Positions 17,255 to 26,610 of a stretch of DNA of 64,000 bases are shown here, piece after piece. The DNA is from CAWBXL01 sp963837365 (GTDB lineage Bacteria; Acidobacteriota; Terriglobia; Terriglobales; Acidobacteriaceae): NCBI GenBank assembly GCA_963837365.1, contig CAWIMW010000001.1:1116001-1180000 (forward strand), written 5' to 3'. Under the pieces are notes generated by a model. It did not search any database. It worked only from the letters and a program-made list of their open reading frames with translations, and was not told the origin of the DNA. Position numbers and translations under genes: made by a program. Within the stretch, counting starts at the first letter, position 1, and each line of letters begins with the position of its first letter.

Positions 17255-18025
17255 CTAGAAACCCATGATGTTATAGCCGCAGTCTACGTAAATAGTTTCC
17301 CCGGTAATTCCTGAGCTGGAGTCAGAGGCCAAAAATACTCCTGTAGCTCCTACTTCGTTTACTTCCACATTGCGTTGCAGCGGAGCACGCTCCGCATGAG
17401 ACTTCAGCATGTCTCCTAAGCCAGAAATGCCGCGCGCAGCCAGGGTTTTGATCGGCCCCGCAGAGATTGCATTGACCCTGATCTTGCGTTTGCCCAGATC
17501 GTAAGCCAGGTAGCGGACGGTGCATTCGAGCGCTGCTTTGGCCACCGCCATCACGTTGTAGTGAGGGACGACTTTTTCCGCACCGTAGTAAGTCATGGTG
17601 ATGATGCTGCCGCCGTCTTCCATCAGCGGAGCCGCAGCGCGGGAGACTGCGATCAGCGAATACACGCTCACGTCATGCGCTACGCGAAAGCCTTCGCGGG
17701 TGGTGTTGACGAATTCTCCTTTTAGTTCCTCAGCGGGGGCGTAGGCGACGCTGTGCACCAGCGCGTGCAGCTTGCCGTAGCGTTCTTTGAGTTGGCCAAA
17801 CAGGCGGTCAATTTCGGCATCGTTCGAAACATCACACTGGAACGCTTCTGCGCCGGGCAACGAGAGAATCAGATCTTTGGCTTCCAACTCCATGCGTTCG
17901 TTCTGGTAGGTCACGGCGAGCTTGGCTCCAGCGTTGTGCAGGCCTTGCGCGATGGACCACGCGATAGAACGTTTATTGGCGACTCCGAAGACCACCGCAG
18001 TGCGCCCTTCAAGGTTGAATGACAT
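17255..18025 (-). CDS. fabI: Enoyl-ACP reductase (NADH) FabI
   Basis: Short-chain dehydrogenase that reduces trans-2-enoyl-ACP in the last step of each fatty-acid elongation cycle. The 256 residues show the FabI-specific nucleotide motif GVANKRSIAWSIAQ (in place of TGxxxGIG) and the catalytic Tyr-(X)6-Lys in HYNVMAVAKAALE. They also show ISAGPIKTLAARGI and the C-terminal GITGETIYVDCGYNIMGF. Length is normal. It is a single gene on the minus strand, well separated from accBC. Confidence 0.97.
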   Translation of the reverse strand: MSFNLEGRTAVVFGVANKRSIAWSIAQGLHNAGAKLAVTYQNERMELEAKDLILSLPGAEAFQCDVSNDAEIDRLFGQLKERYGKLHALVHSVAYAPAEELKGEFVNTTREGFRVAHDVSVYSLIAVSRAAAPLMEDGGSIITMTYYGAEKVVPHYNVMAVAKAALECTVRYLAYDLGKRKIRVNAISAGPIKTLAARGISGLGDMLKSHAERAPLQRNVEVNEVGATGVFLASDSSSGITGETIYVDCGYNIMGF

Positions 18026-18330
18026 TCAGTTCCCCTCAATTTGGAACGAAAAGGATATCAGAGGAAGCGAGCCAAACGCGCGATTGATGTGCGCAAAAGG
18101 CGCAAATAAATATTAACGCGGTAAGCATTCGTGGCGGTTGCGCCCGATGGGCGCCAGTCTTTCTTACTTATGATTGCGGCGTGGCTGAAGCCGACGCCCT
18201 GATACGAACCCGCATCTGACAAGCCAGTTGTGCAAGAGACTGCATCTTTTCTTGGGCGGCAGTCGGCCGTCCTCAACTCAGGGCGGGCTTCACTGCGCAA
18301 CGTGCGCTTGCTCAAGATAATTAAGAACGT
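18026..18330. other. Intergenic region without a supported gene
   Basis: No convincing coding frame in either strand. It holds two short palindromes: GCGCCCGATGGGCGC at 18140-18154, and an imperfect GGCGTGGCTGAAGCCGACGCC at 18178-18198. The second resembles vestigial palindromic repeats. The fabI promoter must lie at its left end. Confidence 0.5.
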
Positions 18331-19617
18331 TCAATCCGCCGGAGTGGTTTGGGGAATGGTGGTGGTGGTGTTTAACGGCCAGCTAGAGGCCACAAATGCC
18401 AGCGCGTATACGATTCCGATCACGGCGAACCCGGCAACCAGATTGTATTGTGCGACTGCGCCGACAATCAGGCTCAGAATAATTTGCATTGCGGTCCCGG
18501 CGCAGTAGAAGGTGTTCTGCACGCGTCCCATGAAGTGTTGCGGCACCATTTCCATGATGCTGGTGTTCATGGCCACGCCGCCGACCCCGCGGGCCGAGCC
18601 CATGATTCCAAAACAGAGTACTGCCAGAGCAAACAGCGGCGAAAGCGGCGCGATGCTCACGCAAATGGCCAGCGCGCCCATGGCGATGGCTATGGACCGC
18701 CTGACTCCCAGTCCTGCAATGGCCTGAGAGGTATAGAACGTGCTCAGGAATGCGCCCACGCCCCAGCCTCCGTTGAGCCAGCCGTAGCCATACGCCCCGG
18801 CATGGAAGTGGTCGGCGAGCGGACCGGTCACTACCACACCGGTCAGCATGGCGCCTAGAAACAGCGCCCAACTGACGCCCAGCATGATGAGGCTGGGATT
18901 GCCGTGCAGGAACTTGAGTCCTTCATGCATCTCACGGAAGAAGCGTTCAACCGTAGTTTCTGCGCCGAGCAGATCAGCGCGTAGCTCCGCGGCACGGGGA
19001 ACAATGTGCTTGCCTTTGCGCACCGCCAGATAGCAGAGGAACGAGACTACATAAGTCGAAACATCGATGAGCAGCACGCCGCCCAGCCCAATGTGGTTGT
19101 ACACGAATCCCACAATCGCGCCAGCCATGAAGAAGCCGCCTTGCACTCCTGCCAGCAGGAAAGTGTTGGCGTGGACGAATTCTTCTCCCGGAGTCAGTTC
19201 GTGGATCAAGGCGGTGATGGTAGGCCAGAACATCCAGAAGCCGGCGGCTACCAGAGTGTTCATGGCATACAGTTCCCAAACCTTGACCCGGTGCGCGAAG
19301 GCGAGAATGGAGACGCCCAGAATAATGACGGCGCGGATGGCGTCCAGCATCATGACCAGTCGGCGGCGGTCTTCCCGGTCAATGATGACCCCGGTGAAGG
19401 GAAGTATCAGCATGGCGGGCAGGGTTTGCAGGACGGCGAACGTGCCCAGCGCCATCTCGGAGTGCGTAGCTTGCAGGATGTACCAGGCCACGGCGGTGGA
19501 ATTCATTCCGCTGCCCAGCATGGAGACCATGTTGGCCACGAAGATGTATCGCAGCCCCGGTTTTCGCAAAATGGTGCGCACACAATACTGTAACTGATGG
19601 GGATGGAGTGGGGTCAA
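18331..19617 (-). CDS. MFS transporter, enterobactin-exporter-like
   Basis: A 428-residue major facilitator with about 12 helices. Between TM2 and TM3 it has the motif TGVIIDREDRRRLVMM, a variant of the MFS GxxxDRxxRR loop. The start NPGLRYIFVANMVSMLG-like segment and the domain order fit the MFS_3 group, which includes drug and siderophore exporters. The substrate is unknown. It has no obvious partner: the next minus-strand gene upstream is a glycosyltransferase, separated by a palindromic repeat. Confidence 0.85.
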   Translation of the reverse strand: MTPLHPHQLQYCVRTILRKPGLRYIFVANMVSMLGSGMNSTAVAWYILQATHSEMALGTFAVLQTLPAMLILPFTGVIIDREDRRRLVMMLDAIRAVIILGVSILAFAHRVKVWELYAMNTLVAAGFWMFWPTITALIHELTPGEEFVHANTFLLAGVQGGFFMAGAIVGFVYNHIGLGGVLLIDVSTYVVSFLCYLAVRKGKHIVPRAAELRADLLGAETTVERFFREMHEGLKFLHGNPSLIMLGVSWALFLGAMLTGVVVTGPLADHFHAGAYGYGWLNGGWGVGAFLSTFYTSQAIAGLGVRRSIAIAMGALAICVSIAPLSPLFALAVLCFGIMGSARGVGGVAMNTSIMEMVPQHFMGRVQNTFYCAGTAMQIILSLIVGAVAQYNLVAGFAVIGIVYALAFVASSWPLNTTTTIPQTTPAD

Positions 19618-19665
19618 CCGGGTGGATTCCAGAGCGTGGAGAGTATTGTTACGCCGCTAACAAGA

Positions 19666-19710
19666 AGCAGATTCCTCCTCGCCGCTATGCGGCTTGTCGG
19701 AATGACAAAT
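19666..19710 (+). repeat. Dispersed palindromic repeat, copy 2 (overlaps a coding end)
   Basis: Same element as 17202-17245. It overlaps the last codons and the stop codon of the minus-strand glycosyltransferase gene, so the final residues HLSFRQAA are encoded by the repeat. The repeat's CGCCGCTATGCGGC centre forms a tight stem. Confidence 0.85.
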
Positions 19711-21010
19711 GTCGGCTTGAGTTCTTGCGGTTTACCGCTATTTCCCAGATTGCGTAAACGATCAGCAACAACATAACTGGCTCAATCGGGTGCTTATAAC
19801 GGGGGAAAGGGTTCACCAGATAGTAGGGAAGCGGATAGACGATCAGAAAGCAGGCAAACAGAAACATGCCAAATTTTCGCTTGCGCCAGCTTAGCCATAG
19901 TCCTATAAATGCCAGCGTGCTCGGTACAAAAAAACTGAGGTGTCGTAGTGGAACAAAGTTGTGTCCGCCGAAGGTTGCATTCTGTGGTGTGCCAATCCAG
20001 AAGTAGAGAGCCCGCTTGAGAGTGAATCCTGCGAACTGTCCTGGATGCTCGCGGACAAACTGCCGGAACTCCTGTTGCTTTTCCTCCATGAAACGCAGTT
20101 CGCCCAGCTCCTCAAACCTGCGCATCGATTGAGGATCGTTGCCGGGATGTTCGTGACGGGTCCACAAACCATCGGAGGCCTGGTTATTTGCCACTTCGAG
20201 TTCCAGAGGCAAGTTGTCCCGGATAAAAATGAATTTGCCGAAGGCTGAATAGTTGCGCGCCAGCCAGGGACTGATGGTGGCGGGAATAACCAGGCTGCAC
20301 ACACACATTCCCGCGAATAGCCGCAGCCGCTGGTGCGAGCGGTAAAGGAGCCACAACAATAGAAAAGGAAGCATGGAAAGCAGCGCCGTGTTGATAAGTG
20401 CGATGCCTCCCCAGAGCAAACCGAACCCGGCCCAGGCACGCGTTCTGGGAGGAACATCGGCCATGCGCAGGGTGAGCAGCAAGGCCAGGGTCAGTAAGAA
20501 CGTGCTCAGGCTGGTTTCCCATACCACGCGTACGGACCAATAGATCATGTAAGGGAACAAGGCCCAGGTCCAGGCGGCGGCGCGGGCAATCTTTGCGTCA
20601 TAAATTCGCTCGCCGATCTTATGGATCGTAATGCAAGTCAGCGCCCCGAAAATGCTGTTGAAGGCAAGAATGACCCAGGCCGAAGCATAGCTGTAAATTC
20701 CAAAGGCTTTGAATACTCCAGCCAGAATGTACGGGTAGACAGGAGGCGCCCATGCGCTGGGACCGCTCGGCAAATCAGTCGGCGAGCCGAATCCCTGGCC
20801 CAAGGCCAGGGAGCGGGCGATGCGCCCCATCTCCCAGCCGAATTGAAAGTGGTCTCCGCGCGGGGTGATGCGGTAGGTGTGGCCTATGGTAATGACGGCC
20901 AGCCGCAGTAAGAGCGCAATCAGGAAGATGTAAGCGGGCGAATGATGCCAGGGGCTATGGGTCTGATTCGGAGCGATCCCGGGGGAGGTTGGTCCGCGCT
21001 GATTCTCCAT
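19685..21010 (-). CDS. GT-C fold membrane glycosyltransferase (GT39/ArnT-like)
   Basis: A 441-residue integral membrane protein with about ten hydrophobic helices. It has an early extracytoplasmic loop RITPRGDHFQFGWEMGRIA that carries the acidic residue expected of polyprenyl-phosphate-sugar-dependent GT-C enzymes (DxD-like ...GDHF). A later segment is PFPRYKHPIEPVMLLL. The family transfers sugars from lipid-linked donors on the outer face of the inner membrane; the acceptor is unknown. The gene is flanked by two direct copies of the 45-bp repeat (19666 and 21061), and its stop codon falls inside the first. Confidence 0.75.
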   Translation of the reverse strand: MENQRGPTSPGIAPNQTHSPWHHSPAYIFLIALLLRLAVITIGHTYRITPRGDHFQFGWEMGRIARSLALGQGFGSPTDLPSGPSAWAPPVYPYILAGVFKAFGIYSYASAWVILAFNSIFGALTCITIHKIGERIYDAKIARAAAWTWALFPYMIYWSVRVVWETSLSTFLLTLALLLTLRMADVPPRTRAWAGFGLLWGGIALINTALLSMLPFLLLWLLYRSHQRLRLFAGMCVCSLVIPATISPWLARNYSAFGKFIFIRDNLPLELEVANNQASDGLWTRHEHPGNDPQSMRRFEELGELRFMEEKQQEFRQFVREHPGQFAGFTLKRALYFWIGTPQNATFGGHNFVPLRHLSFFVPSTLAFIGLWLSWRKRKFGMFLFACFLIVYPLPYYLVNPFPRYKHPIEPVMLLLIVYAIWEIAVNRKNSSRHLSFRQAA

Positions 21011-21060
21011 TCGGCCCGACTATAGCATAGGGAGAGGCCGATTTTTCGGTGGGTAGGAAC

Positions 21061-21105
21061 AGCGGATTCCTCCTCGTCGCTCCGCTTCTCGTCGGAATGA
21101 CAAAT
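21061..21105 (+). repeat. Dispersed palindromic repeat, copy 3
   Basis: AGCGGATTCCTCCTCGTCG then TCGGAATGACAAAT, same orientation as copies 1 and 2. It lies 50 bp upstream of the minus-strand glycosyltransferase start, and 87 bp before the plus-strand TPR gene. Confidence 0.85.
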
Positions 21106-21191
21106 CAAGTGCGAGTAGGTATCAAACCACTTGCCAGCGCCCACGTTCTGGAGATACGATTCGCGGCACAGAACATTATGGAGGCTGCTCG

Positions 21192-22316
21192 ATGAGAGTC
21201 ATTCGCTGGCTGATGGTTGGCATGGCTGCCCTATTTCCTTTGTTGCTTCAGGCGCAGATGGACAAGATCGTGATCGCTGCGGGCACTCCGGAAGATCAAG
21301 CCTTGCAGGAAATCTCCAAAGAATCCGACGCCCAGAAGAAACTGCCGATGTATGAGGATTTTCTCCAGAAGTTTGCCGCGAACCCCGATGCAGTGGCGTA
21401 TGGCAATTGGCAGATTTCGCAGTATTACGACAACACCGGGGACACGCAAAAGGCGATTGAGTTTGGCGACAAAGCCCTGGCTGGCTCGCCCCGGAACCTC
21501 GATATTCTGGTGTCGCAGGTAAACATGCTGCAAAAGGTTAAGGACCGCGGCAAGATTGTGGAATATGCCACGCGCGGCGGAGAGATCTATAACTCCCTCG
21601 GTAAGCAGCCGCGACCCGAAGGGATGAGCGAGTCCGATTTCGCAGCGCGGGTTGAGTCGGACAAAACTACGGCGCGCAGTTCATACGAGTTCCTGGAGGC
21701 TTCTGCCTACAACGCCATCGTGGATGAGAACGACGCCAAGACGCGTATGAACTATATCGAGAAGTTCACTCCGGCCTTTCCAGATTCGCGTTTTGGCGAT
21801 GGGATTACTTCTTATGCGATGGCCGCTTTGTCTGATCTGAAGGACATGAACCGGCTGGTGGCATATGGCGAAAAGACCTTGGCCACAAATCCCGATCATC
21901 TGCCAACGTTATTGTTGTTGTCTGGGGCCTACGTGGATGATCCCAAGCCGGGGAGTCTAGCCAAAGCGATCACGTATGCACAAAAAACCATTGCGGTTGC
22001 CAAAGCCGATGCGCCGGATGCCGATAACAGTCGCAAGATCTCTGCCGGCTTGGGGCATTCCACGCTAGGGTATGCATATCTGAAACAGGACAAGGCTACG
22101 GCGGCAGTGCCGGAATTGAAATCGGCTGTGGGATTGCTTCGCGGGCTGGATGATCAGCAATTTGCCATTGCTGCCTATCGCCTGGGATTCGCTTATGGCA
22201 AGCTGAATCGGATGGCTGAGGCGCGGGAGATTTTGCAGGAGGGAGTGAAGATTCAGGGGCCGGTGCAGCAGATGGCGAAGGACTTACTGGCCAAGGTGAG
22301 CACCACCCGGAGATAG
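21192..22316 (+). CDS. Tetratricopeptide-repeat protein, exported
   Basis: A 374-residue protein with signal peptide MRVIRWLMVGMAALFPLLLQA and a mature chain made of TPR helices. Examples are YDNTGDTQKAIEFGDKAL, FGDGITSYAMAALSDLKDMN and AYRLGFAYGKLNRMAEAREI. TPR arrays bind proteins; no catalytic site is visible. The ATG at 21192 follows GGAGGCTGCTCG. It converges with the minus-strand histidine-kinase operon, leaving only one base between stop codons. Confidence 0.8.
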   Translation: MRVIRWLMVGMAALFPLLLQAQMDKIVIAAGTPEDQALQEISKESDAQKKLPMYEDFLQKFAANPDAVAYGNWQISQYYDNTGDTQKAIEFGDKALAGSPRNLDILVSQVNMLQKVKDRGKIVEYATRGGEIYNSLGKQPRPEGMSESDFAARVESDKTTARSSYEFLEASAYNAIVDENDAKTRMNYIEKFTPAFPDSRFGDGITSYAMAALSDLKDMNRLVAYGEKTLATNPDHLPTLLLLSGAYVDDPKPGSLAKAITYAQKTIAVAKADAPDADNSRKISAGLGHSTLGYAYLKQDKATAAVPELKSAVGLLRGLDDQQFAIAAYRLGFAYGKLNRMAEAREILQEGVKIQGPVQQMAKDLLAKVSTTRR

Positions 22317-22317
22317 C

Positions 22318-22968
22318 TCAGTGTTTGATTAATTCTTCCGACAGCAGGTGGGCCTTGAAGGCAAGGTTGGTTGCCCCTTGTACGTCGCCCGCGGCAGCGG
22401 CGCGCTTCGATTGTTGCATGTAATTTCGGATTTGCTTGACCATGTCCTGCTGGTTCGGGTTGAGTTCCTTCGCAGATATTTTTTGCAGATTTAGTGTCGT
22501 ACCATTCAGCAGAGAATTCGTTTTCTTGAGCTGTTCGGGTGCTTGTTGATCCGTGGTCCCGGAAGAAATCTGTCCCTGCGAATCTGAGGTTCCCCCGTTC
22601 CGAACCACGACGACACTTTTGCTTTCCTTCTCCGTTTGTTTTTTTTCGGGTTTCCGGGCAGCTGATGTTTTAGCGTATTTCTTCTTTCTGGACACGGCTG
22701 GTTTGGGTTTTACGCTCTTGGGTGGCCCTTGTGCCGATTGTTGTTGATGAGCAGGATTGGGGCCATCGGCCGCGCCCGGCAGCTGGGCAGCTGGGTTAGT
22801 GCCCTCCACGTGCGCTGGTTCGGTTTGGTTTTGTGGCGGTGTCTGTTCCGGCGGATTTTGTGCCGGAGAATTTTCCTGAGCTTGAAATAGGAGAATTGAG
22901 GCAGGAATATCCTGCGGCTGGGGATTTGTCAGCAACAGCAAGAGCCCAAGTGTCGTGGTCAGAGTCAT
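22318..22968 (-). CDS. Hypothetical Pro/Gln/Lys-rich protein
   Basis: A 216-residue protein with a short hydrophobic N-terminus (TLGLLLLL), then a low-complexity stretch rich in Pro, Gln and Asn (about 30-85), and a Lys-rich part (KPKPAVSRKKKYAKTS). The C-terminal helical segment LNPNQQDMVKQIRNYMQQSK then RAAAAGDVQGATNLAFKAHL looks like the only folded part. It starts 20 bp after the histidine-kinase stop on the same strand, so it is likely the third gene of that operon. No family recognised. Confidence 0.6.
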   Translation of the reverse strand: MTLTTTLGLLLLLTNPQPQDIPASILLFQAQENSPAQNPPEQTPPQNQTEPAHVEGTNPAAQLPGAADGPNPAHQQQSAQGPPKSVKPKPAVSRKKKYAKTSAARKPEKKQTEKESKSVVVVRNGGTSDSQGQISSGTTDQQAPEQLKKTNSLLNGTTLNLQKISAKELNPNQQDMVKQIRNYMQQSKRAAAAGDVQGATNLAFKAHLLSEELIKH

Positions 22969-22988
22969 CTCTAAACTTAGATGCGTAC

Positions 22989-24887
22989 CTAATGTGCCGA
23001 GTCAGCCGGCGCAAACCCCGGCATTACCTGATCTTCCTTGACTCCATTTGCCGTGGCTTGGACTTCCGACAGAGGTAAGCGCAAGCGGAAGGTGGTTCCT
23101 TTACCGTCCTGCGATTCGAATTCCACCGAACCGTAATGCCATTGCATGATCTGGTAGGTCTGCGCCAGGCCGATCCCACTGCCTCCTGCTTTGGTGGTGA
23201 AGTAAAGCTCGAAGATCTTTTCCTGCAAATCTTGCGGGATGCCACGGCCTTCGTCGCGGATCTCGGTGACGACCATGGTTTCTTCCCGGCGGGCGCTGAG
23301 CCAGAGGTTACCTCCCTGGGCCATTGCCTGCACGCCGTTCAGGACTACGTTCAAGATGGCTTGCTTCATGAAATCGGAATCGGCAGTCACGGGAAGCGCC
23401 TCTTCGGGCAGATCGCTGTGGAGAGTCACGCCATGTTGCTCGGCATCGGGGGTGGCGAGTTGGGCTACGTCTTCCAGGATGTGCTTTAGATCAATCTGTT
23501 CTAAATGAAGATCGCGGGGGCGGGTGAAGTCCACCAGGATCTGCACTACGCGATCGAGACGATGAATTTCGCTGTCAATAATGTCCATGTGGCGGCGGGT
23601 GTCGGGATCGGCTTGCAACAATTTATTTTGCAAAAGTTGCAGGTGCAGGACGATCGCGTTGATAGGATTCTTGACTTCGTGAGCTACTCCGCGAGTCAGG
23701 CGCCCACTGGCGGAGAGGCGGCGCGAGGTCTCAATTTCATTTTCAATGCGGCGGACGGATTCGGTGTCGTGCATGGTCAGGAGAGCGCCAATCTGGGTGC
23801 CGCCCTCATGAATAAAGTCGAGCGCTACCTGAGCAGATTTTCCTCCGGTGGTTTCAATTTCCCGCTGTCCAACCGCACGGCGGAGTTGAAAGCCCTCGAG
23901 CACCAGCGCCCCCAATGGGGTGCCGGGAGAAAAAATCTCTTTCGCCGTCTTTCCCAGCAGCGCCTGCCGTGGGATACCTAAGAATCTTTCGACCGAAGCG
24001 CTGACCAGGACCACGCGGGAATCGCGGGTGAACAGCATCAGGCCGTCTTGCAGGTTGGCCATGATCTGGTCCACGTTGTCTTTTAAGGCGGAGAAGATTT
24101 CTTTGGTGTCGCGCATCTGGCGGCCGAGGTGGGCAATTTTCAGAGTCACCAGACCGTATTCGTCGCTGGCGTGATCGCTCTCCGTGGCGGCTACGGCCTC
24201 GCCGGAGCTCATGCTGTCCAGGCGTTTACTGATTTCTTGCAGTGGGCCGAGGGCCAGACGCGACAAAGATGCAGCCAGGATCAGTGCGAGGAATACCGCT
24301 ACGGCGCAATAAACGGCGGCCCGTTGCAGTAAAGGCGTGATCTCATTCTTTAGAAAAACGGTCGAGATGCCGACACGGATGCTGCCAAACTGCGTACCGC
24401 TCAGCATTAAAGGCGTTTCTACGTCATAGACCATGGGTGCGTTGTAGATCATGCGCAGCTGCCGGCGGAAACTTGCGTCCTGGACCAGTTGAAGCGAAGG
24501 GCGGGGAGCGATGGCCTTTCCAACCTGATCGCGATTGCTATGCAAGATGGCCTTGCCGTTAGCGTCAATAATGGCTGCGTCATAAACCGTTGGCCAACTG
24601 CTGACTACAGAAGTCAGGATCACATTCAGGTCGCGGTCCGTGCCAAGGTAGTAGGCGAGGTCCCGGTTCACGGCTGCGGGATTGTTGATGTCCACTTTGG
24701 TGCTGCTGAGATCGGGAGCGGCGTTATTGACTACGTACAGCAATTGGGTGGTCAGCTGGGACGCTGTAGCGTTAGCTTCAATGATCAACTGGCGCAGAAT
24801 TTGCGAGATGTAGATGACCGAAAGACCGATGGCGAGCACCGCTACCATCAGGGTGATGGACAGTACGAGTTTGGTTCTGCGACGCAT
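22989..24887 (-). CDS. Membrane sensor histidine kinase (NtrB/ZraS-like)
   Basis: A 632-residue sensor. N-terminal TM helix (LVLSITLMVAVLAIGLSVIY), a periplasmic sensing domain (about 30-180), a second TM helix (AVYCAVAVFLALILAAS), HAMP (LGPLQEISKRLDSMSSGE), a PAS domain (LQDGLMLFTRDSRVVLVSAS), a HisKA box with phospho-His in GVAHEVKNPINAIVLHL, and a complete HATPase (ILNVVLNGVQAM, DEGRGIPQD, GSGIGLAQTY). It is downstream of the NtrC-type regulator gene by 28 bp on the same strand, forming a two-component pair. The signal is unknown. Confidence 0.93.
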   Translation of the reverse strand: MRRRTKLVLSITLMVAVLAIGLSVIYISQILRQLIIEANATASQLTTQLLYVVNNAAPDLSSTKVDINNPAAVNRDLAYYLGTDRDLNVILTSVVSSWPTVYDAAIIDANGKAILHSNRDQVGKAIAPRPSLQLVQDASFRRQLRMIYNAPMVYDVETPLMLSGTQFGSIRVGISTVFLKNEITPLLQRAAVYCAVAVFLALILAASLSRLALGPLQEISKRLDSMSSGEAVAATESDHASDEYGLVTLKIAHLGRQMRDTKEIFSALKDNVDQIMANLQDGLMLFTRDSRVVLVSASVERFLGIPRQALLGKTAKEIFSPGTPLGALVLEGFQLRRAVGQREIETTGGKSAQVALDFIHEGGTQIGALLTMHDTESVRRIENEIETSRRLSASGRLTRGVAHEVKNPINAIVLHLQLLQNKLLQADPDTRRHMDIIDSEIHRLDRVVQILVDFTRPRDLHLEQIDLKHILEDVAQLATPDAEQHGVTLHSDLPEEALPVTADSDFMKQAILNVVLNGVQAMAQGGNLWLSARREETMVVTEIRDEGRGIPQDLQEKIFELYFTTKAGGSGIGLAQTYQIMQWHYGSVEFESQDGKGTTFRLRLPLSEVQATANGVKEDQVMPGFAPADSAH

Positions 24888-24915
24888 CTACGACCACGGC
24901 CCAGGCGGGGCCGGA

Positions 24916-26319
24916 TTAGACCTCTTCTACTTTCTCCGTAGCCAGATCGGCTGCGGCGCTGCCATATTCCTTTAACTTGTTGTGCAGCGTTTTCAGGCTG
25001 ATTCCCAGAATTTCTGCGGCGCGGGTCTTGTTGTTGCTGGTGGCCTCCAGCGTTTTGAGGATCAGCAGTTTTTCGGCTTCTTCGACTGTGGTGCCTACGC
25101 CCAGACGCACTGCGTCCGGATCGTCGGCGGAGATGCGGAGCGGGGTTTGACCGAATCCGGGCGGCAGGTGTTTGGTCTCGACCACAGCGCTCTCGCAGAC
25201 AATGACCGCGCGTTCCAAAGTATTTCTCAACTCGCGTACGTTGCCGGGCCACGAATAGTTCTTGAACTGGTTCAAGACGGCTTCGCTGACCGTGGCAACC
25301 TTACGGCTGTGCTTTGCGCTCATGTCATTGAGCAGGGACTGTACCAGGTCGGGGATATCTTCCCTGTGCTCGCGCAGCGGAGGCATGTGAATATTGAAAA
25401 CGTTGAGGCGGTAGTAGAGGTCGTTGCGCAGTTCTCCGCGGGCAACGGCTTCTTCGGGGACTTTGTTGGTGGCAGCAAGCACGCGCACGTCAACCGAGGT
25501 CTCAACTTTGCTTCCCAGCCGCCGGAATTTGTGGTCTTCCAGAACACGCAGCAGTTTGGCTTGGGTGGAGACCGGCATTTCGCCGATTTCATCCAACAGC
25601 AAAGTTCCGCCTTCGGCCAGTTCGAAGCAGCCGGTGCGGCGTTCCAGGGCCCCGGTGAATGCGCCTCTTTCGTGGCCGAAGATTTCGCTCTCGATCAACG
25701 TTTCTGGGATGGCTGCACAATTGATGGGCACGAACGGCTTGCTGCGCCTTGGGCTTAGTTCGTGAATGGTGCGAGCAACCATTTCCTTGCCGGTCCCGCT
25801 GGCGCCGGTGATCAAGACCGACGCAGTGCTGGGCGAGACCATTTCGATCAAGCGGAAAATCTCCTGCATTTTTTTAGATGAGCCGACCAGGGTGCCCAGT
25901 GATCCGGCATCGCGTAGTTTGCGGCGGGTCACTTCGAGTTCGGCGCGAGTGCCCAGCAGGGCCGAGGCATTCTGCAAGATTGTCCGCAGGCGGCTGGTGT
26001 CGATGGGCTTGGTGATGTAGTCATATGCGCCCATGCGCATGGCCTGGACGGCGCTATCAATGGTGCCTTGTGCGGTGACCACGATTACTGCGACCGTCTG
26101 CGCAGTATTGGCCAGTTTTTCCAATAGTTCGAGCCCACCCATGCGGGGCATTTTCATGTCGGTCAGGACTATGGCCGGGGAAAACGCGGCCACCCGGTCT
26201 AATCCCTCGGCGCCGTCGCGGGCGGTGTCGGTGCGGTAACCCCAGGAGGAGATCAGCTCGGCCAGGCCGGTACGCTCGTTCTCTTCGTCTTCAACGATCA
26301 GGACTTTTTCTTGACTCAT
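24916..26319 (-). CDS. NtrC-family sigma-54 response regulator
   Basis: A 467-residue regulator: receiver domain (about 1-120) with phospho-acceptor Asp in IVLTDMKMPRMGG and Lys in YDYITKPID. It is followed by an AAA+ domain with Walker A GASGTGKEMVART and the sigma-54 contact loop GAFTGA, and a Fis-type HTH near the end (EEAEKLLILKTLEATSNNKT then AAEILGISLKTLHNKL). It activates sigma-54 promoters on phosphorylation, presumably by the adjacent kinase. It is the first gene of the three-gene minus-strand operon. Confidence 0.95.
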   Translation of the reverse strand: MSQEKVLIVEDEENERTGLAELISSWGYRTDTARDGAEGLDRVAAFSPAIVLTDMKMPRMGGLELLEKLANTAQTVAVIVVTAQGTIDSAVQAMRMGAYDYITKPIDTSRLRTILQNASALLGTRAELEVTRRKLRDAGSLGTLVGSSKKMQEIFRLIEMVSPSTASVLITGASGTGKEMVARTIHELSPRRSKPFVPINCAAIPETLIESEIFGHERGAFTGALERRTGCFELAEGGTLLLDEIGEMPVSTQAKLLRVLEDHKFRRLGSKVETSVDVRVLAATNKVPEEAVARGELRNDLYYRLNVFNIHMPPLREHREDIPDLVQSLLNDMSAKHSRKVATVSEAVLNQFKNYSWPGNVRELRNTLERAVIVCESAVVETKHLPPGFGQTPLRISADDPDAVRLGVGTTVEEAEKLLILKTLEATSNNKTRAAEILGISLKTLHNKLKEYGSAAADLATEKVEEV

Positions 26320-26610
26320 AGAATGGGAGACTTAAGCCATTATTGAGGGCTTCACAATTCCCTGCAAGCCCGAGTAGGCCCTGCCAAGCATAACTGGAAT
26401 CCGAGTTTCCGAAGCTACGCTCCCGGACAACCCGGTGTCAATGTGAGACGCATGTTTTTAGGGGCGATACTTGGCTACCGGAGCCTTCTCCGATTAAACT
26501 TAGGGAGCGATAGAAGTCATTCACCGCAGCGCAGTTACCCACGTCGGCCCCCAACATCTGTAAAGAGCGTGGGATCTCAGGGAATCTCGAAAGGTTCGTG
26601 GAGGATTCGC
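26320..26610. other. Divergent intergenic region between the regulator operon and the ompA-like gene
   Basis: No gene seen. It must hold the promoters of both divergent units. I found no convincing sigma-54 (GG-N10-GC) site. A strong ribosome binding site, GTGGAGG, lies at the right end before the ATG at 26611. Confidence 0.5.

Noticed and set aside
18058..18315. 85-residue minus-strand frame between fabI and the MFS gene
   Set aside because: No RBS, no family and it spans palindromic repeat DNA.
19006..19593. 195-residue plus-strand frame
   Set aside because: Antisense to the MFS gene; Gln/His/Asp-rich shadow.
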